Assembly: GCF_900078315.1 (NCBI RefSeq) | Contig: NZ_FKBS01000025.1 | Location: 62,001 to 126,000 of the forward strand | Source: Bordetella ansorpii | GTDB lineage: Bacteria > Pseudomonadota > Gammaproteobacteria > Burkholderiales > Burkholderiaceae_B | Direction: 5' to 3' | DNA: 64,000 nucleotides | Part shown: in pieces, positions 30,201 to 36,302 of the stretch | Position numbering within the stretch: position 1 is the stretch's first letter | How the letters are laid out: each line of letters begins with the position of its first letter | Notes under the pieces: generated by a model | The model's input: the letters and a program-made list of their open reading frames with translations, nothing else | What the model was told of the DNA's origin: nothing | The model's database searches: none | Translations under genes and position numbers: made by a program

Positions 30201-31094
30201 CAGCAGCACATAGCCGCCGCCCTCCGTGCTGGACGATGGCGCCGCGGTGCTGATCCGTGCGCCCGCCTGCACCAGCACGCGGGCCTGGTCGCCCACGGCG
30301 CTGAAGGTCGGCGTCGTGCTGTTCAGGCTGTACAGGCCGCGGTCCAGGAACTGCGCCTGCAACGCATCGTCGGTCCTGGCCGCCGCCGCCACCAGATTGC
30401 GCACATTGACCTGGCTGGTGCCGCTGAACACCACGCCGTTCTGGTTGACCACCATGACCGTGCCAGCCGCCTGGATGGAACCCTGGATCTGGCTGGGCCG
30501 CGTATCGCCCTTGACCACGTTCAACACCGCATCGGTAGCGGCCTGATTGAAGGTCAGGTCGGTATTGCGGCCCACGTTGAAGCTTTGCCACTCCAGGATG
30601 GCGCGCGGCTTGTTCTGCGTGATGGCGACGGCGTGGCGGCCATTGGCCCCCATGCCCGGCGCACTGATCGCACTGGCATCCCAGCGGCCATCGGCCAATG
30701 GGTTCAGGCCATCCACGCCCACGCCGTCACGCACCCAGGCTTCGTTGTTCGCATTGGCGCGGCCCGCGCTCTGCGCCGCCTGCTGCGCGGCGATCACGTT
30801 GGCGGTGCGGTTCAGGTTGGCCAGCGACCGGGACAGCTGTTCACGCGACTGCGCCTGCTGGCGCGCCGCGGACGGCAGGGACGCCGCATTGGGCGCGGCG
30901 GAACGCTGGCTCGCGCGGACCGAGTCCTTGGCCCCGGTGGCAAACCAGGCGCCGCCGGCCTGCTGTGCATGCGCGGTCGAGATGACGCCACCGGCCGCCA
31001 GTGCCAACGCCACGGCCCGCGCGGTGGGCGCCAACATGAAATGCCGTTTGCCACGCGGCGAAACCCGTTGCGTGCCCGCAGTGCTGATAACCAT
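18252..31094 (-). CDS. Giant filamentous-haemagglutinin-like TpsA exoprotein, module 1
   Basis: The product has 4280 residues. An extended signal peptide of about 43 residues ends STAHA/QQ. The N-terminal TPS secretion domain (about 90-270) includes ILEWQSFNVGRN, SQIQGSIQAAGTVMVVNQNG and VFSGTSQVNVRNLVAAA. A very long region of G-, S- and V-rich strand repeats follows, expected to form a right-handed beta-helix, and a C-terminal section of the DUF3739 type ends soon after SLPSIISVQVLGFG. Particular features are a Cys-hairpin (CAGQDC, around 25030), an LPAG-rich cassette (22250-22810), three Cys-containing tandem repeats (21747-22091) and a hydrophilic helical block near the C terminus (19145-19530). 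It has about the length and architecture of exoprotein 2 and is its paralogue. It would be exported by a TpsB pore, but none is encoded in the window. Expression probably starts from the promoter-like motif at 31204-31237. Confidence 0.9.
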   Translation of the reverse strand: MVISTAGTQRVSPRGKRHFMLAPTARAVALALAAGGVISTAHAQQAGGAWFATGAKDSVRASQRSAAPNAASLPSAARQQAQSREQLSRSLANLNRTANVIAAQQAAQSAGRANANNEAWVRDGVGVDGLNPLADGRWDASAISAPGMGANGRHAVAITQNKPRAILEWQSFNVGRNTDLTFNQAATDAVLNVVKGDTRPSQIQGSIQAAGTVMVVNQNGVVFSGTSQVNVRNLVAAAARTDDALQAQFLDRGLYSLNSTTPTFSAVGDQARVLVQAGARISTAAPSSSTEGGGYVLLAGRQVENAGHIYTPGGQTTLAAGDSFVISRGQSSTANAASTTRGNEVAASVLAGSSAGTVINRGLIVSPTGDITLTGSDVTQAGAALSSTTVNTRGTIHLNAVSPAGQTDAGRVTLADGSASAILVDGANASALDGQRDSLLGPATSSSAALQAAGLDRRDLSRVEIQSAGTVDFQGGSLTLATGGQVAVKANARTLVRDGAIIDVAGAIGVAVAMESNAIKVNIQGNEQRDASVNRDSGNLNSTDVWVDVRDLVYVPAGTNGYANDRWYTAGGLLEVGGYLGTQAHATGEWLSSGGIVRFEGAEVVTQAGSQINLSGGTLDVQAGYLPMSWLRGANGGLYEVSRAPGDMLYDGLYQGYESTSERWGVTTSYYSPLIAPSRRWEAGYTVGRDAGTLVIGTSRAVLEGDLVSDTYQGARQSRAAQAGLDGYQQGTQAVARRAQLIVGSYTPYYYKEEGRLGYALDASAATVGNIVVGAVDQRVADGLDLDGVLPESRQGTLYLDSTQLNSFGLGSVRLATRGSIIVNRTLQMADGGDIVLFGPQVDVRADLVARSGSIQLGNVLNQVDSGNTVVGDTVINGDAAQGTPWVKVAQGVTLDASGLRETPQGSERRGMVSANADGGSVSVRGSGDVTLAEGSVVDVSAGAAWLPKSKLQGGRGGDVTLAANAFQGTGQSALVLGAELRGHGMTGAGTLRLESGRIQVGGAAPADAAGLLHLDPAIFQQGFAAYTLLGHSGLSVADGTRIDVARPVLRNAVDSGAEQALSVWTPPLSMPDAKTADLNGRAGADIRLQAGSELSTDAQRATTSLRIGDGAQVHVDPGHDITLAGVGEMYVGGVLQAQGGSISIRQMWPVDAQGDPVPLTETAHARAIRLAGGAMLDVSGYANIERDLQGRRYGEIVQGGSIVVGGRLDTETGTSDSANLFVVIERGAQLLADGASGVIDVSGQGAVNVTSAGGSISLGSNNGLVMEGTLRAAAGGAGAAGGTLSVALDAPQLLRSAASTASDAMLVPRELVLAHGAGEPAEAAYGQARLDMDAVQSGGFGALNLLSNGIIAFDGDVSLAMGQGLGLYTSTLALTETSAPDARVTLAAPYVRLAGAVKYNQSDITFRPVVRGTASSRESEATLRVQAGLIDLRDEVQLGVSGQISLSNFGTRAVDRRGFAFADLDSSGDIRLLTSSPEGRQAAALSQDSTTVFWTPGDLRLAAAQIYPTLNAQGTVRAGTQSTLRIDRNGDTLPAMPASAFGRIAFEGGTIEQAGVVRAPMGNIDLGGSATSARIVLLPGSVTSASGAGVLMPYGGTTDGLSYQYEGANVRLYGMGGEGVFAGLRIGANSIDVRDGAVIDLSGGGELRGAGFITGRGGSSDARYHPLIQNTANGLVLPGLDSNPVYAIVPGVQAAVAPVLGERGAVDPAIGQQVTIGAGVPGLPAGTYTLMPSTYALMPGAFRVELNGAAQGLGRVIQMRNGSWATSGSLSVRGTGIGDAIARSLIVTPADTVRRYSQYNETSYADFVHADAALKGVPRAMLEADARSLVLSVGSGLSPEETFRFDGIADFTPGKNGLGGTVSILADTRQLEILPEGRMRTDGFIGASLSVADLNALHAPRLLVGRMPVVTYGQGGNLVQFNSSAYQNIVLREGATLRAAEVMMNASGLTNGSIVIEQGASINTLGQGLAPYDSSSGFIYDPVRNAMLAVSNGWLEILPPTPGLPGALDAPAKILIGGCAGQDCTGQTELYAEGTLALATDNTFELGDSVRFGARKLGLAVGTINVGTQAALADAALRNALPGGLTLNQQVIERLLRGDAASGAPALEELSLSASQSIGFYGDVELNTLDAATGRSTLDRLVLGAPAFYGAGAADERAVIRTGSLVWTNLTGTPGAIVAGGAGTGLGKLDVYADTIVFGPGPNTTTDKLDDQQRMTLGFTDVTLTAAERITGDLKGGMSVYQSRGAYVEGSGFSYSGGNLNVVAPLWTGEAGSVQNITAGGTLRYTGQPAVSGNADGNLDLGAELVLAGQQVVLDGTMRLPSGKLTVRAEQDLTLGANAMLDLAGRTLALHDVTQYSWGGDLILESRTGNIAQEAASRIDLSAQHHRAGTLQALALGAGAGRIDLQGAILGSASGRYDAGGTWVPYSGAEITVRAQTIADFSALNERLTRDAVFGARSFQIKQGDLVIGDELRAGRIDVSVDNGSLTVAGRIDASGERVGSIRLAAGHNLTIAGTALLDAHSTVLRVDSYGKIIDSPNRATVELATRQGTLTLADGARIDLRHGTDDVSGLADGRARGTLTLNAPRLDQTQPRLGDIAIDARGALDIQGARDIIVLGTQRYTDAYAGSGLNADGNPYQYIDQGYLDAKHLDSVAFIDAALGNASLMQGKLAGLNDDRYREAFHLRPGVEIVTQGDLMVRGDVDLSGYRYTSVNPRTPLTTVYGSGESGNLVLRAGGNLDVMGSITDGFMPPDLATTETRTDGKGWLLIPGVQPFGNEVVIPIDGVTLAEGTFYPAGRTLNFALPFADFTLAAGLEMPTTLTLSAGISLGAGTLLQADIHGPDGALLYAAGTLLTDAANLPAGSRLGAGTRLSMDVPVLGGIWPEGVALPTFGLTQRGELALAVGSRLPADTDVKLPQGVDVVNLRPEDANGQQGRNWAIATLLPQGTQSWSIRLVAGADTGAADNRLTRPDATNASLRFSDPHFIGSRETVGGGGPEAPYYVWASGEVQGIGEPGTRVDDVDLEFCVALGWCELFDPNPKQYVWASGEVQGIGEPGTAVTEADLAFCIELGWCIEAPAQPQVKYVWASGEVQGIGEPGTDVTEADLAFCIELGWCLPVALEPEPARLVVTPDTQLFSVMRTGAGDLDLIAGGDVRVDSLYGIYTAGAQSASLAAPGASDAYQLTRGGFDGALVSPWTLSSKLGPNGTDYEHLAQQIAQGGLYAAWYPEQGGNVLVSAGGDLLGNSLTTKGNAGVGYRAQMPSNAVGNWLWRQGTGTRTDGGEELPTAWWINFGAFTKDRGGNDDAPFVTGFTGIGTMGGGNLDLRVQGDAGIVTGYGQLGDGTTQQNRALNLAIGSTGRVAPDGSLVLTGGGDIDVRVGGGLNPLQSGNNVVSSLSDLSGVLVNLRGNLNAQAGSIGTLALTFGSYAASHNGKESRAYQAFTSTTATAQGGVTLMPGDATVSLQTRGDLVVQGTGDAGRVRMRNTTPFDDGKGNLYAGGGTSTFSLWTDATAIDLMSAGGNMTPFLTVANSVNTPVSGARFYVPAILRATAPAGSLYYGGAALGRSGDSSTSMVTAPSVNGQLQLIAGDSIYAAGHAITQSGGNPDDVANPLRPAFAGFKGSFSNPEYDNYASDVPASDTSRLFTFGVDQYSLQPGDVRQPVRFYAMQGDIIGLRTGEILTFAQDNNLTVYQGSGPLRVIAGRDIVNAGMPLGTGTTEAQGGVIDTRSPGTSRGNLIVHSREDDVSLVSAGRDILLSTFEVAGPGQLEVVAGRNVYAAGPGVGDVYQESAFTSLGSIDASAPPMRGASIAVVAGAGAQGPDYGSLLARYLDPARQAEAGRPLADQPGSAVRTYAGQLTLAQWLQEQYGYTGDEAGAEAYLADQQAKRDADTSQPRRILANDYRDASQLHLVNWLQTRFGYADSEEGARAYFDALPAEQQRIYARQLYFAEIKAGGREYNDEEGPRFGSYLRSREAIDTLFPASATYSGSVTMYGGAGIRTLGGGGIQVLTPGGQQLYGIEGTAPPSTAGVITQGEGDIELFSRDSILLGQSRIMTTFGGNIMAWSATGDINAGRGSKTTVVYTPPRRTYDAFGNVTVSPVVPSTGAGIASLAPIPEVPGGDIDLIAPLGTIDAGEAGVRASGNINIAALTVVNAANIQVQGDATGIPVAAVVNTGALTNASAASTAAAEAAQDSVARSRAAARQSLPSIISVQVLGFGNDPVRPEGAPRQAPSSPEASVNARAYHAASLLQVVGEGDQVYPEQQQYVSARQQRQLQQGQ
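21747..22091 (-). repeat. Three tandem 96-bp repeats in exoprotein 1 (32-residue units with two Cys)
   Basis: Three copies lie at 21747-21842, 21873-21968 and 21996-22091, spaced 126 and 123 bp. Each encodes YVWASGEVQGIGEPGT followed by about nine variable residues, FC, three residues and LGWC or a near match. Short Pro-rich linkers (FDPNPKQ, APAQPQVK) separate them. The repeats stay in frame and have drifted mainly in third positions and in the middle segment, so they are maintained as protein. Exoprotein 2 lacks them. Confidence 0.9.
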
Positions 31095-31203
31095 GTCGAT
31101 CCCTGTCGATGCTTGCTTCGCGGCCGACGCAGAACGCCTGGCCTATGGAGACAAAGAGCCCGTCGCACACCCCCGCATGAACTGCGCAAGCCTGGCTCCC
31201 TTT

Positions 31204-31237
31204 ATCTCTACACGAGCGGGCGGATCGGAACCTGCAG
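31204..31237 (-). promoter_or_regulatory. Predicted sigA1-dependent promoter of exoprotein 1
   Basis: On the minus strand the site reads CTGCAGG, 15 bases, TCGTGTA, then GAGAT, with an A-tract just upstream. It is identical at 28 of 34 positions to the site before fecR1. The predicted transcript start is near 31197, giving a leader of about 100 bases before the ATG at 31094. The motif was found by comparison within this window; assignment to the neighbouring sigma factor is inference. Confidence 0.65.
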
Positions 31238-31377
31238 TTTTTCTGCGCCGGTCTCGCGCATGGCGTGTGCTTTCCATTGCGCAGGCCGCATGCAACACCG
31301 CGCCCGACGGCAAGGGAAAGAAGCGTTGATGACCAGGCATGTCCTGAGCGTCCGCAAGGACGAACGCAGCCGCGCGC

Positions 31378-32376
31378 TCAACTCAGGATCAGTACGCCGC
31401 CCAGCGACAGCCGGGGCTGCAGATCGAACATGTATTGCAGCTGGGCAATCGCCTTGTCCGGGTCGGCAATCTGGAAATTGCCGCTGACGGGCTTGTCGCG
31501 CATCGAGCTGTTGGCCAGCAGTACGCGGCCCGGCCGATAGCGGTTGATCTCGTCGATGACCGCCGACAAGCGGGTACGGTGAAATACCAGCAGGCCACGC
31601 CGCCATGCCGAGGCCGCCTCGGCGTCGACAGGCGCGATGCCGCCGATGGCTCGATCGTCGTAGACGGTCTGTTGGCCGGCCTGCAGCGGCCGGGTGGCGG
31701 CCGGATGCCGCACTTGCACCGTCCCGTCCAGGCAGGTCACGAAGACCTTGCCGTTCAGGTAGCGCACTTCGAACCGCGAGGCATCGGCCACGCTTTGTCC
31801 GACGCCCGCCGTCACGGCAAAGGGATGCCCTCCTTGCAGATCGACGGCCGTTTCGCCCGCCAGCAGGTCCAGCCCGACCAGCCGTCCGCCCTGCATGGCG
31901 CGGCTGGCACTGGTGCGGGTGTTGAAGGTGACATCGACCCCCGCCCCCAACGCCAGCGTGCGCTGCTCGCCGGCGGCGGTGGCATAGTCGGCGCCCCACT
32001 CAGCGGCCGGACGCCACAGGCCTAGCGGCGGATGCGCGACGGCCACGCCGGTCGCGGCAAACGTTGCGCCGGCCGCGCCCAGAAAGGCACGCCGAGTATA
32101 GACACGCCGGACCTGAGCCCGCTCGTACGCAGCCACCATGCCCGGCTTGCCGCCGGCCAGCATGCCGGCCGTGGAGCCCAGGGCTTCCCACAGTTGCCTG
32201 GCCTGTTCGCAGGCCGCCTGATGCTCGGGACTGGTGGCGCGCCAGGCCTCGAAGGCACGCACCTCATCCCGCGTCACCCGGCCCAGCGACAGGCGGCGCA
32301 GCCAGGCCAAAGCCTCGCGCCGCAATGCGTCGGGCGTGGCCGCGGAGAGATCAGAGGACATGGCGCTGGGTTTCAT
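31378..32376 (-). CDS. FecR-type anti-sigma regulator, module 1
   Basis: The protein has 332 residues from the ATG at 32376; an ATG at 32361 is also possible. The cytoplasmic N terminus has the FecR DUF4880-like block (LRREALAWLRRLSLGRVTRD, FEAWRATSPEHQAA) that holds the sigma factor. It is followed by TRRAFLGAAGATFAATGVAVA, one membrane span that begins with a twin-arginine-like motif. The periplasmic FecR domain has GEQRTLALGAGVDVTFNTRT, FEVRYLNGKVFVTCLDGTVQV and the C-terminal STN-like segment LSAVIDEINRYRPGRVLL. It should bind the STN protein and control sigA1. The gene lies 70 bp downstream of sigA1, with its own sigma-type promoter in that gap. Confidence 0.9.
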   Translation of the reverse strand: MKPSAMSSDLSAATPDALRREALAWLRRLSLGRVTRDEVRAFEAWRATSPEHQAACEQARQLWEALGSTAGMLAGGKPGMVAAYERAQVRRVYTRRAFLGAAGATFAATGVAVAHPPLGLWRPAAEWGADYATAAGEQRTLALGAGVDVTFNTRTSASRAMQGGRLVGLDLLAGETAVDLQGGHPFAVTAGVGQSVADASRFEVRYLNGKVFVTCLDGTVQVRHPAATRPLQAGQQTVYDDRAIGGIAPVDAEAASAWRRGLLVFHRTRLSAVIDEINRYRPGRVLLANSSMRDKPVSGNFQIADPDKAIAQLQYMFDLQPRLSLGGVLILS

Positions 32377-32411
32377 GAGATCGCGCCACGCGCGAAAAAA
32401 CGGACTTCCAT

Positions 32412-32445
32412 ATCTATACACGAGTGGGCGAAGCAAAACCTGCAG
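32412..32445 (-). promoter_or_regulatory. Predicted sigA1-dependent promoter of fecR1
   Basis: On the minus strand CTGCAGG, 15 bases, TCGTGTA, then TAGAT, preceded by an A/T-rich stretch. It lies in the 70-bp gap between sigA1 and fecR1, so the anti-sigma gene can be transcribed apart from the sigma gene. The predicted transcript start is near 32405, about 30 bases before the fecR1 ATG. Confidence 0.65.
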
Positions 32446-32446
32446 A

Positions 32447-32953
32447 TTATTTTTGGGTCTCGCCGAAGAATTCGGCCAACCGTTCGTGGGCGCGCTTCAG
32501 TTCGGTATCCACCGTGCGCACGGAGATCTTCAACCGGCGGGCGATTTCCTCGCGCGTCAGGTCTTCCCAGTGCGCCATCACCAGAATCACGCGGCGCCGT
32601 TCCGGCATGTGTTCGACCTGCCTGAGCAGAATGCCCAGGTCCAGCCTGGCCTGGGCCGTACGGGCGGGCCCCGGCGCAGCATCCATGTGCTGGTTCAGCG
32701 CGGACTCGACTTCCTCTCCTGTGGCGTATAGCGTTTCCCGGCGCTGGCCATCCACGGCGATGTTCAGGGCGACCCGCATCAGATAAGCGCCGGGGCGTTC
32801 GCGCTCGGGCAATGTCTCCATGCCCTGCAGGCGCACCCAGGTGTCGTGCAGCGCGTCGCTTGCCATGTCGGCATTGCCCAGGCGGCGGGTCAGGCTCGAC
32901 TTCAGGCTGGCGTAGCGCCGCGTGAAGTAATCGAGCAGGCTTGGCGCGCTCAT
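32447..32953 (-). CDS. ECF sigma factor of FecI-like cell-surface-signalling type, module 1 (sigA1)
   Basis: The protein has 168 residues from the ATG at 32953, which overlaps the stop of the STN gene (ATGA). It begins MSAPSLLDYFTRRYASL. Region 2 includes DALHDTWVRLQG and PGAYLMRVALNIAVDGQRR; region 4 includes PERRRVILVMAHWEDLTREE and the HTH IARRLKISVRTVDTELKRAHERL. It resembles FecI-group sigma factors that work with FecR proteins, which matches the gene downstream. Likely targets are the shared motifs before fecR1 and exoprotein 1. About 45-50% of visible positions match sigA2 of module 2 by eye. Confidence 0.9.
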   Translation of the reverse strand: MSAPSLLDYFTRRYASLKSSLTRRLGNADMASDALHDTWVRLQGMETLPERERPGAYLMRVALNIAVDGQRRETLYATGEEVESALNQHMDAAPGPARTAQARLDLGILLRQVEHMPERRRVILVMAHWEDLTREEIARRLKISVRTVDTELKRAHERLAEFFGETQK

Positions 32954-33699
32954 GGCGCGCCCAGGACCGGCGCGCCGCATGGCAATGGCGTGCCGGGCGC
33001 GGCTGGCCGCAAGGTGAACAGGTACGGCACATTGGCCGAGGCGGGCGGCGGCGAGGAGGTGCGTACCTGGCGCAGCGTAGCCAGCAGTACGGCATCGCGC
33101 TGCGCATCGCCGGAGGAACCGACCAGCGAGGCCTGTGCCGCCCTACCCCGGGCATCGACGGCCACGCGGAACATGGCTTCGTAATCACCGGGCGCGGTAC
33201 GGGCGTCGCGGCACAGCGCCTGCATGACGCTGGCGTGCAGCCGGGACAGATATCCCGTTACGCGGGCAGACCCCGCTGACACGGACAGGCCGGTGCCCGC
33301 GGTCGAAGGCGATGGCGTGGCGCGCCGCAAACGGTACACGCCGCCGTCGGCGTCCCCGAGTTTTTCCACGACGACGCCCGTGCCTTGCAGCAGCTGCCGC
33401 AAGGCATCGTGCGGCGAATAGCGTCCCTGCACGGAGGCCGAGTACAGTCCCATGGGCAGATCGCTCGGATACAGGGCAGGCAGACGGGTTACCGCGCCGT
33501 ATTCGTTCAGCGCCGCTTCCAGCGGTTGGGCGGGAATGTCGAAATCGACCAGGACGTCAGGCGGGGAAGCGCCCGGCTCCGTGGCCGCCAGTACGGAATC
33601 CAGCGGCGCGGCAGCCATCAGACAGGCCCAGCCCAGTATCAGGCCAGCGCTTCGGGCCACCCGCGTGGCCCCGGGCGTGCCGGTTGCCGCGCCATGCAT
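32950..33699 (-). CDS. Secreted STN-TonB_C domain protein, signal-input component of module 1
   Basis: The protein has 249 residues from the ATG at 33699, chosen because GAGGG lies six bases upstream; a longer GTG start at 33786 has no such site. A signal peptide (SAGLILGWACLMAAA, ending before ATEPG) precedes the secretin/TonB short N-terminal (STN) domain: VDFDIPAQPLEAALNEYGAV, QGRYSPHDALRQLLQGTGV and GGVYRL. The C-terminal 100 residues (YLSRLHASVMQALC, FRVAVDARGRAAQASLVGSS, SSPPPASANVPYLFTL) look like a TonB/TolA C-terminal domain. There is no beta-barrel, so it is a periplasmic signalling protein rather than a TonB-dependent receptor. It is coupled to sigA1 by a 4-bp overlap. Confidence 0.82.
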   Translation of the reverse strand: MHGAATGTPGATRVARSAGLILGWACLMAAAPLDSVLAATEPGASPPDVLVDFDIPAQPLEAALNEYGAVTRLPALYPSDLPMGLYSASVQGRYSPHDALRQLLQGTGVVVEKLGDADGGVYRLRRATPSPSTAGTGLSVSAGSARVTGYLSRLHASVMQALCRDARTAPGDYEAMFRVAVDARGRAAQASLVGSSGDAQRDAVLLATLRQVRTSSPPPASANVPYLFTLRPAAPGTPLPCGAPVLGAP

Positions 33700-33910
33700 G
33701 CACAGCCCTCGCGCCCAGGCCGCAGCTTGGCGGAGGGCGAGACGGACCCCGGACAGGGCGACAGAAGCATTGGACAGGCTGGACACGGATGGCGGCCCGC
33801 TGCACGGAACCTGTAGAGATACCCACGAAAGCGTGCATGGTCGCCGGGAAAAGTGACATGCAGGTTACATGCGGTGACTACAGCGGGTATCCAGACAGAT
33901 TTCGCGGGGA

Positions 33911-35038
33911 TCAGGCCCGCGCGCGCTCCTGGCGCAACTCCTCGTACACCGCCTCGGTGCCCTGCACGAACATGCCCAGCGAGAACTCGCGCAGGCTGCG
34001 CTGGCGCGCTTCCGTTCCCATGCGGGCCAGCATCTGCCGATCGTCCAGGACGTCGGACAACGCCTGGGTCACCGCCTTCGGCGTACGCGACGGCACGATC
34101 CAGCCGTCGCGGCCTTCCGTCACATTCTCGGGCAAACCGCCCACGCGGCTGACGATGACGGGCTTGCCCATCGCCATCATTTCGCGACAGGCGAACGAGA
34201 TGGTCTCTTGATGCGACAGCACGAAGCCCATGTCCAACGCCGCAATGAAGGGGCGCACATCCTGCAGCAGCCCGACGAAGATGACGTTGTCGGCCATGCC
34301 CAGCGCGCGGACCCGCTCGTGTTGCGCAGCGGTGGGCGGCTGGCCCGCCAGCAGCACGAACACCTTGCGGCGTTTCTCTTCCGGCAGCTCGGCCACGGCT
34401 TCGACCATGTCGATCCAGCCCTTGTAGTCGGGCGTGCCGGCATTGCTGCCCACCAGCAGCGCGTCCTCGTCCGCCTGCGGCACGAGCTTGCGCCGGGCGG
34501 CTTGCACGACGCCGGCATCGGCCGGACGGTAGTGATCGGTGTCCACGCCGTTGTGCACCACGCGCAGGCCGGAATTGCCATAGGGCGACGCGGACAGCGC
34601 GCGGCGGGTGTACTCGCACACGCACACCACGCGATCCGTGGCCAGGCGGGCGCGGATCAGGTTGCCGGCACTGCCGGCCCACAGATCGTTGTGCTTGGTA
34701 TAGACCACCCCCGGCCGGCGGCGGCCCATGCCCAGGATGGCCAGCATCACCAGCCGGTGGTCCGACGAGCCGTTGACGTGCACCACGTCGAAATGTTCGC
34801 GTCGCAGCAGGCGGCGAAACCTCAGGCATTCCCGCCACATGCGGCTGACCCGCGACGAGAACGGCACGGCGACGGCCCGCAACGCGGCGGACTCACTGGC
34901 GCGGGCGAACAGGCGGCTGGACGCCGGCGCGGCCACCGTGACCTCGTGCCGCGCGGACAGGGCATTGGCCAGGGTCATGACATAGGTCGTGTGCCCCCCG
35001 CCGTCGCCGCCATGAAAATTGGTGTACAGAATCTTCAT
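33911..35038 (-). CDS. Group-1/GT4-family glycosyltransferase
   Basis: The protein has 375 residues from the ATG at 35038 (MKILYTNFHGGDGGGHTTYV). A GT-B fold is indicated by the N-terminal glycine-rich acceptor domain with DVVHVNGSSDH, the hinge VVHNGVDTDHY, and the donor domain with GSNAGTPDYKGWID, IFVGLLQDV and the E-x7-E motif in ETISFACREMMAMGKPVI followed by GGLPENV. It likely transfers a sugar to lipopolysaccharide core or another envelope glycan in the cytoplasm. Its ATG overlaps the stop of the upstream gene (ATGA), so the pair forms a coupled unit. It lies between the two exoprotein modules; a role in their glycosylation is only speculation. Confidence 0.88.
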   Translation of the reverse strand: MKILYTNFHGGDGGGHTTYVMTLANALSARHEVTVAAPASSRLFARASESAALRAVAVPFSSRVSRMWRECLRFRRLLRREHFDVVHVNGSSDHRLVMLAILGMGRRRPGVVYTKHNDLWAGSAGNLIRARLATDRVVCVCEYTRRALSASPYGNSGLRVVHNGVDTDHYRPADAGVVQAARRKLVPQADEDALLVGSNAGTPDYKGWIDMVEAVAELPEEKRRKVFVLLAGQPPTAAQHERVRALGMADNVIFVGLLQDVRPFIAALDMGFVLSHQETISFACREMMAMGKPVIVSRVGGLPENVTEGRDGWIVPSRTPKAVTQALSDVLDDRQMLARMGTEARQRSLREFSLGMFVQGTEAVYEELRQERARA

Positions 35039-36057
35039 GGACGGACTGCGTCTACCGCCGGGGAATCCGAATGCGGGACGCCGCCCGCCTGGAAATGGCG
35101 GGACGCAATCAACGTCCGCCAATCGATCTTCGGAAAGACGTCGTCGCCCAGAGCGCTATCCATGGACAGGTTGTAGACCTGCACGCCACGGTTGCGCAGC
35201 AGCACGCTGGCATCGCGGAAAGCCGGTTCGATATGGCCGGCGAACTGGCGATCCAGGGCCGTGCCCAGCCGGTCTTTCTCGGTTTCGTAGAAACGCGGCT
35301 GGCTGGCGGCGTTCTTCATGTCCAGCCCGTGTATGTAGATGCGCCCGAATCCCAGCCAGACCAGGAACTGCAAGGCGCTGTAGGCCACGGTGCCCGCGCC
35401 GAACAGCCCGCGCCGCACGTCCAGGCTGAAGCCGTGCGCATGCACGGGCCGGTAGGCGTCGAACAGGATGAGATCAGGATCGCCGCGCAGTTGTTCGGTG
35501 AGTTGCTCGGGTGTGGGCCGCGGCTGCATCGTGCGCTGGTGCACTTCCTCGAACACGGCCAGGCGGCAGGCGATGCGCCGGGCCGGCACGTTCAGCGCAA
35601 TCCACTTCACGGCCTCGGGGGTGGTGAACAGCAGCAGATCCTGACTGAGAATCTGCTCGACCATGTGGCGGCGCCGGCTCATGAACCCGGTGTCCAGCAT
35701 GGCGTAGTAATTGAATTTCAGGTCGGGAAAACGCGCCTGCAGCGCAATCGATCCGTTGACCCCCATGACGTTGCCCAGGTCGAGCAACGAATAGTCGATC
35801 TGGGCGACGGAGGGTCCGCTGAGGATCAGATGGCACGATTGGCCGGGATGGCGCGGCACCTCATCCAGGTCGATCAGCGCTGGCGAATAGGGCGTGCCAC
35901 GGATCCGGCATTCGATCAGGCGCGCGCGCTCGTCGCGGCGGACAGCCACCAGCGGCCAGAATGCCTGGTTATGGCGCATGGCGCGCGGGTGGGTGTAGCG
36001 ATAGGCATACCGCAACAGCCGGGTCACCGGGCGTGAGGCCAGAAGTCGATTCAGCAT
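35035..36057 (-). CDS. Putative envelope-glycan biosynthesis protein (GT42/DUF115-like features)
   Basis: The protein has 340 residues. CHLILSGPSVAQIDYSLLDL and VMGVNGSIAL resemble the nucleotide-sugar-binding start of sialyltransferase-like and DUF115-type proteins; AYSALQFLVWLGFGRIYIHGLDM resembles their later conserved block. There is no signal peptide; a basic N terminus (LLRYAYRYTHPRAMRHNQ) may be membrane-proximal. It is coupled to the GT4 gene by a 4-bp overlap, so it most likely acts in the same lipopolysaccharide or surface-glycan pathway. The family call rests on short motifs and is tentative. Confidence 0.5.
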   Translation of the reverse strand: MLNRLLASRPVTRLLRYAYRYTHPRAMRHNQAFWPLVAVRRDERARLIECRIRGTPYSPALIDLDEVPRHPGQSCHLILSGPSVAQIDYSLLDLGNVMGVNGSIALQARFPDLKFNYYAMLDTGFMSRRRHMVEQILSQDLLLFTTPEAVKWIALNVPARRIACRLAVFEEVHQRTMQPRPTPEQLTEQLRGDPDLILFDAYRPVHAHGFSLDVRRGLFGAGTVAYSALQFLVWLGFGRIYIHGLDMKNAASQPRFYETEKDRLGTALDRQFAGHIEPAFRDASVLLRNRGVQVYNLSMDSALGDDVFPKIDWRTLIASRHFQAGGVPHSDSPAVDAVRP

Positions 36058-36302
36058 GGCTCCGAATGCGGCGAAAAGGTGCCGGCAAGTATAGCTTGCT
36101 CACGTTTTGGCACGTTTTCCGAGCGCGCCTTCAGGCGGCGTTACATCGGCATACAGCACGGCGGCGGCCAACCATTGCAGCGCGTTGCAAACGCCCCACG
36201 GCAAAGCGGGATTGGAGTCTCATGAATGCGAGGAGCCCGGAAACGGCGGCATCACGGGAAGGCCACCGTCCCAGGGCTTCACAGCGAGACAAGGAGCTCA
36301 AC

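Noticed and set aside
26097-31487. Very long open frame (about 1800 codons) on the plus strand opposite exoprotein 1
   Set aside because: The sequence is Arg/Ala/Gly/His-rich with no family features. It is a by-product of the high GC and codon bias of the gene on the other strand, which has a signal peptide and TPS domain.
33805-33816. CTACAGGTTCCG on the minus strand upstream of the STN1 gene, near the module 1 -35 motif
   Set aside because: The -10-like CCGTGTC sits about six bases too far away for the 15-base spacing seen in the four supported promoters.
33812-33821. TGTAGAGATA on the plus strand, identical to the end of the exoprotein 1 promoter
   Set aside because: It faces away from every nearby gene and has no -35 box at the right distance.
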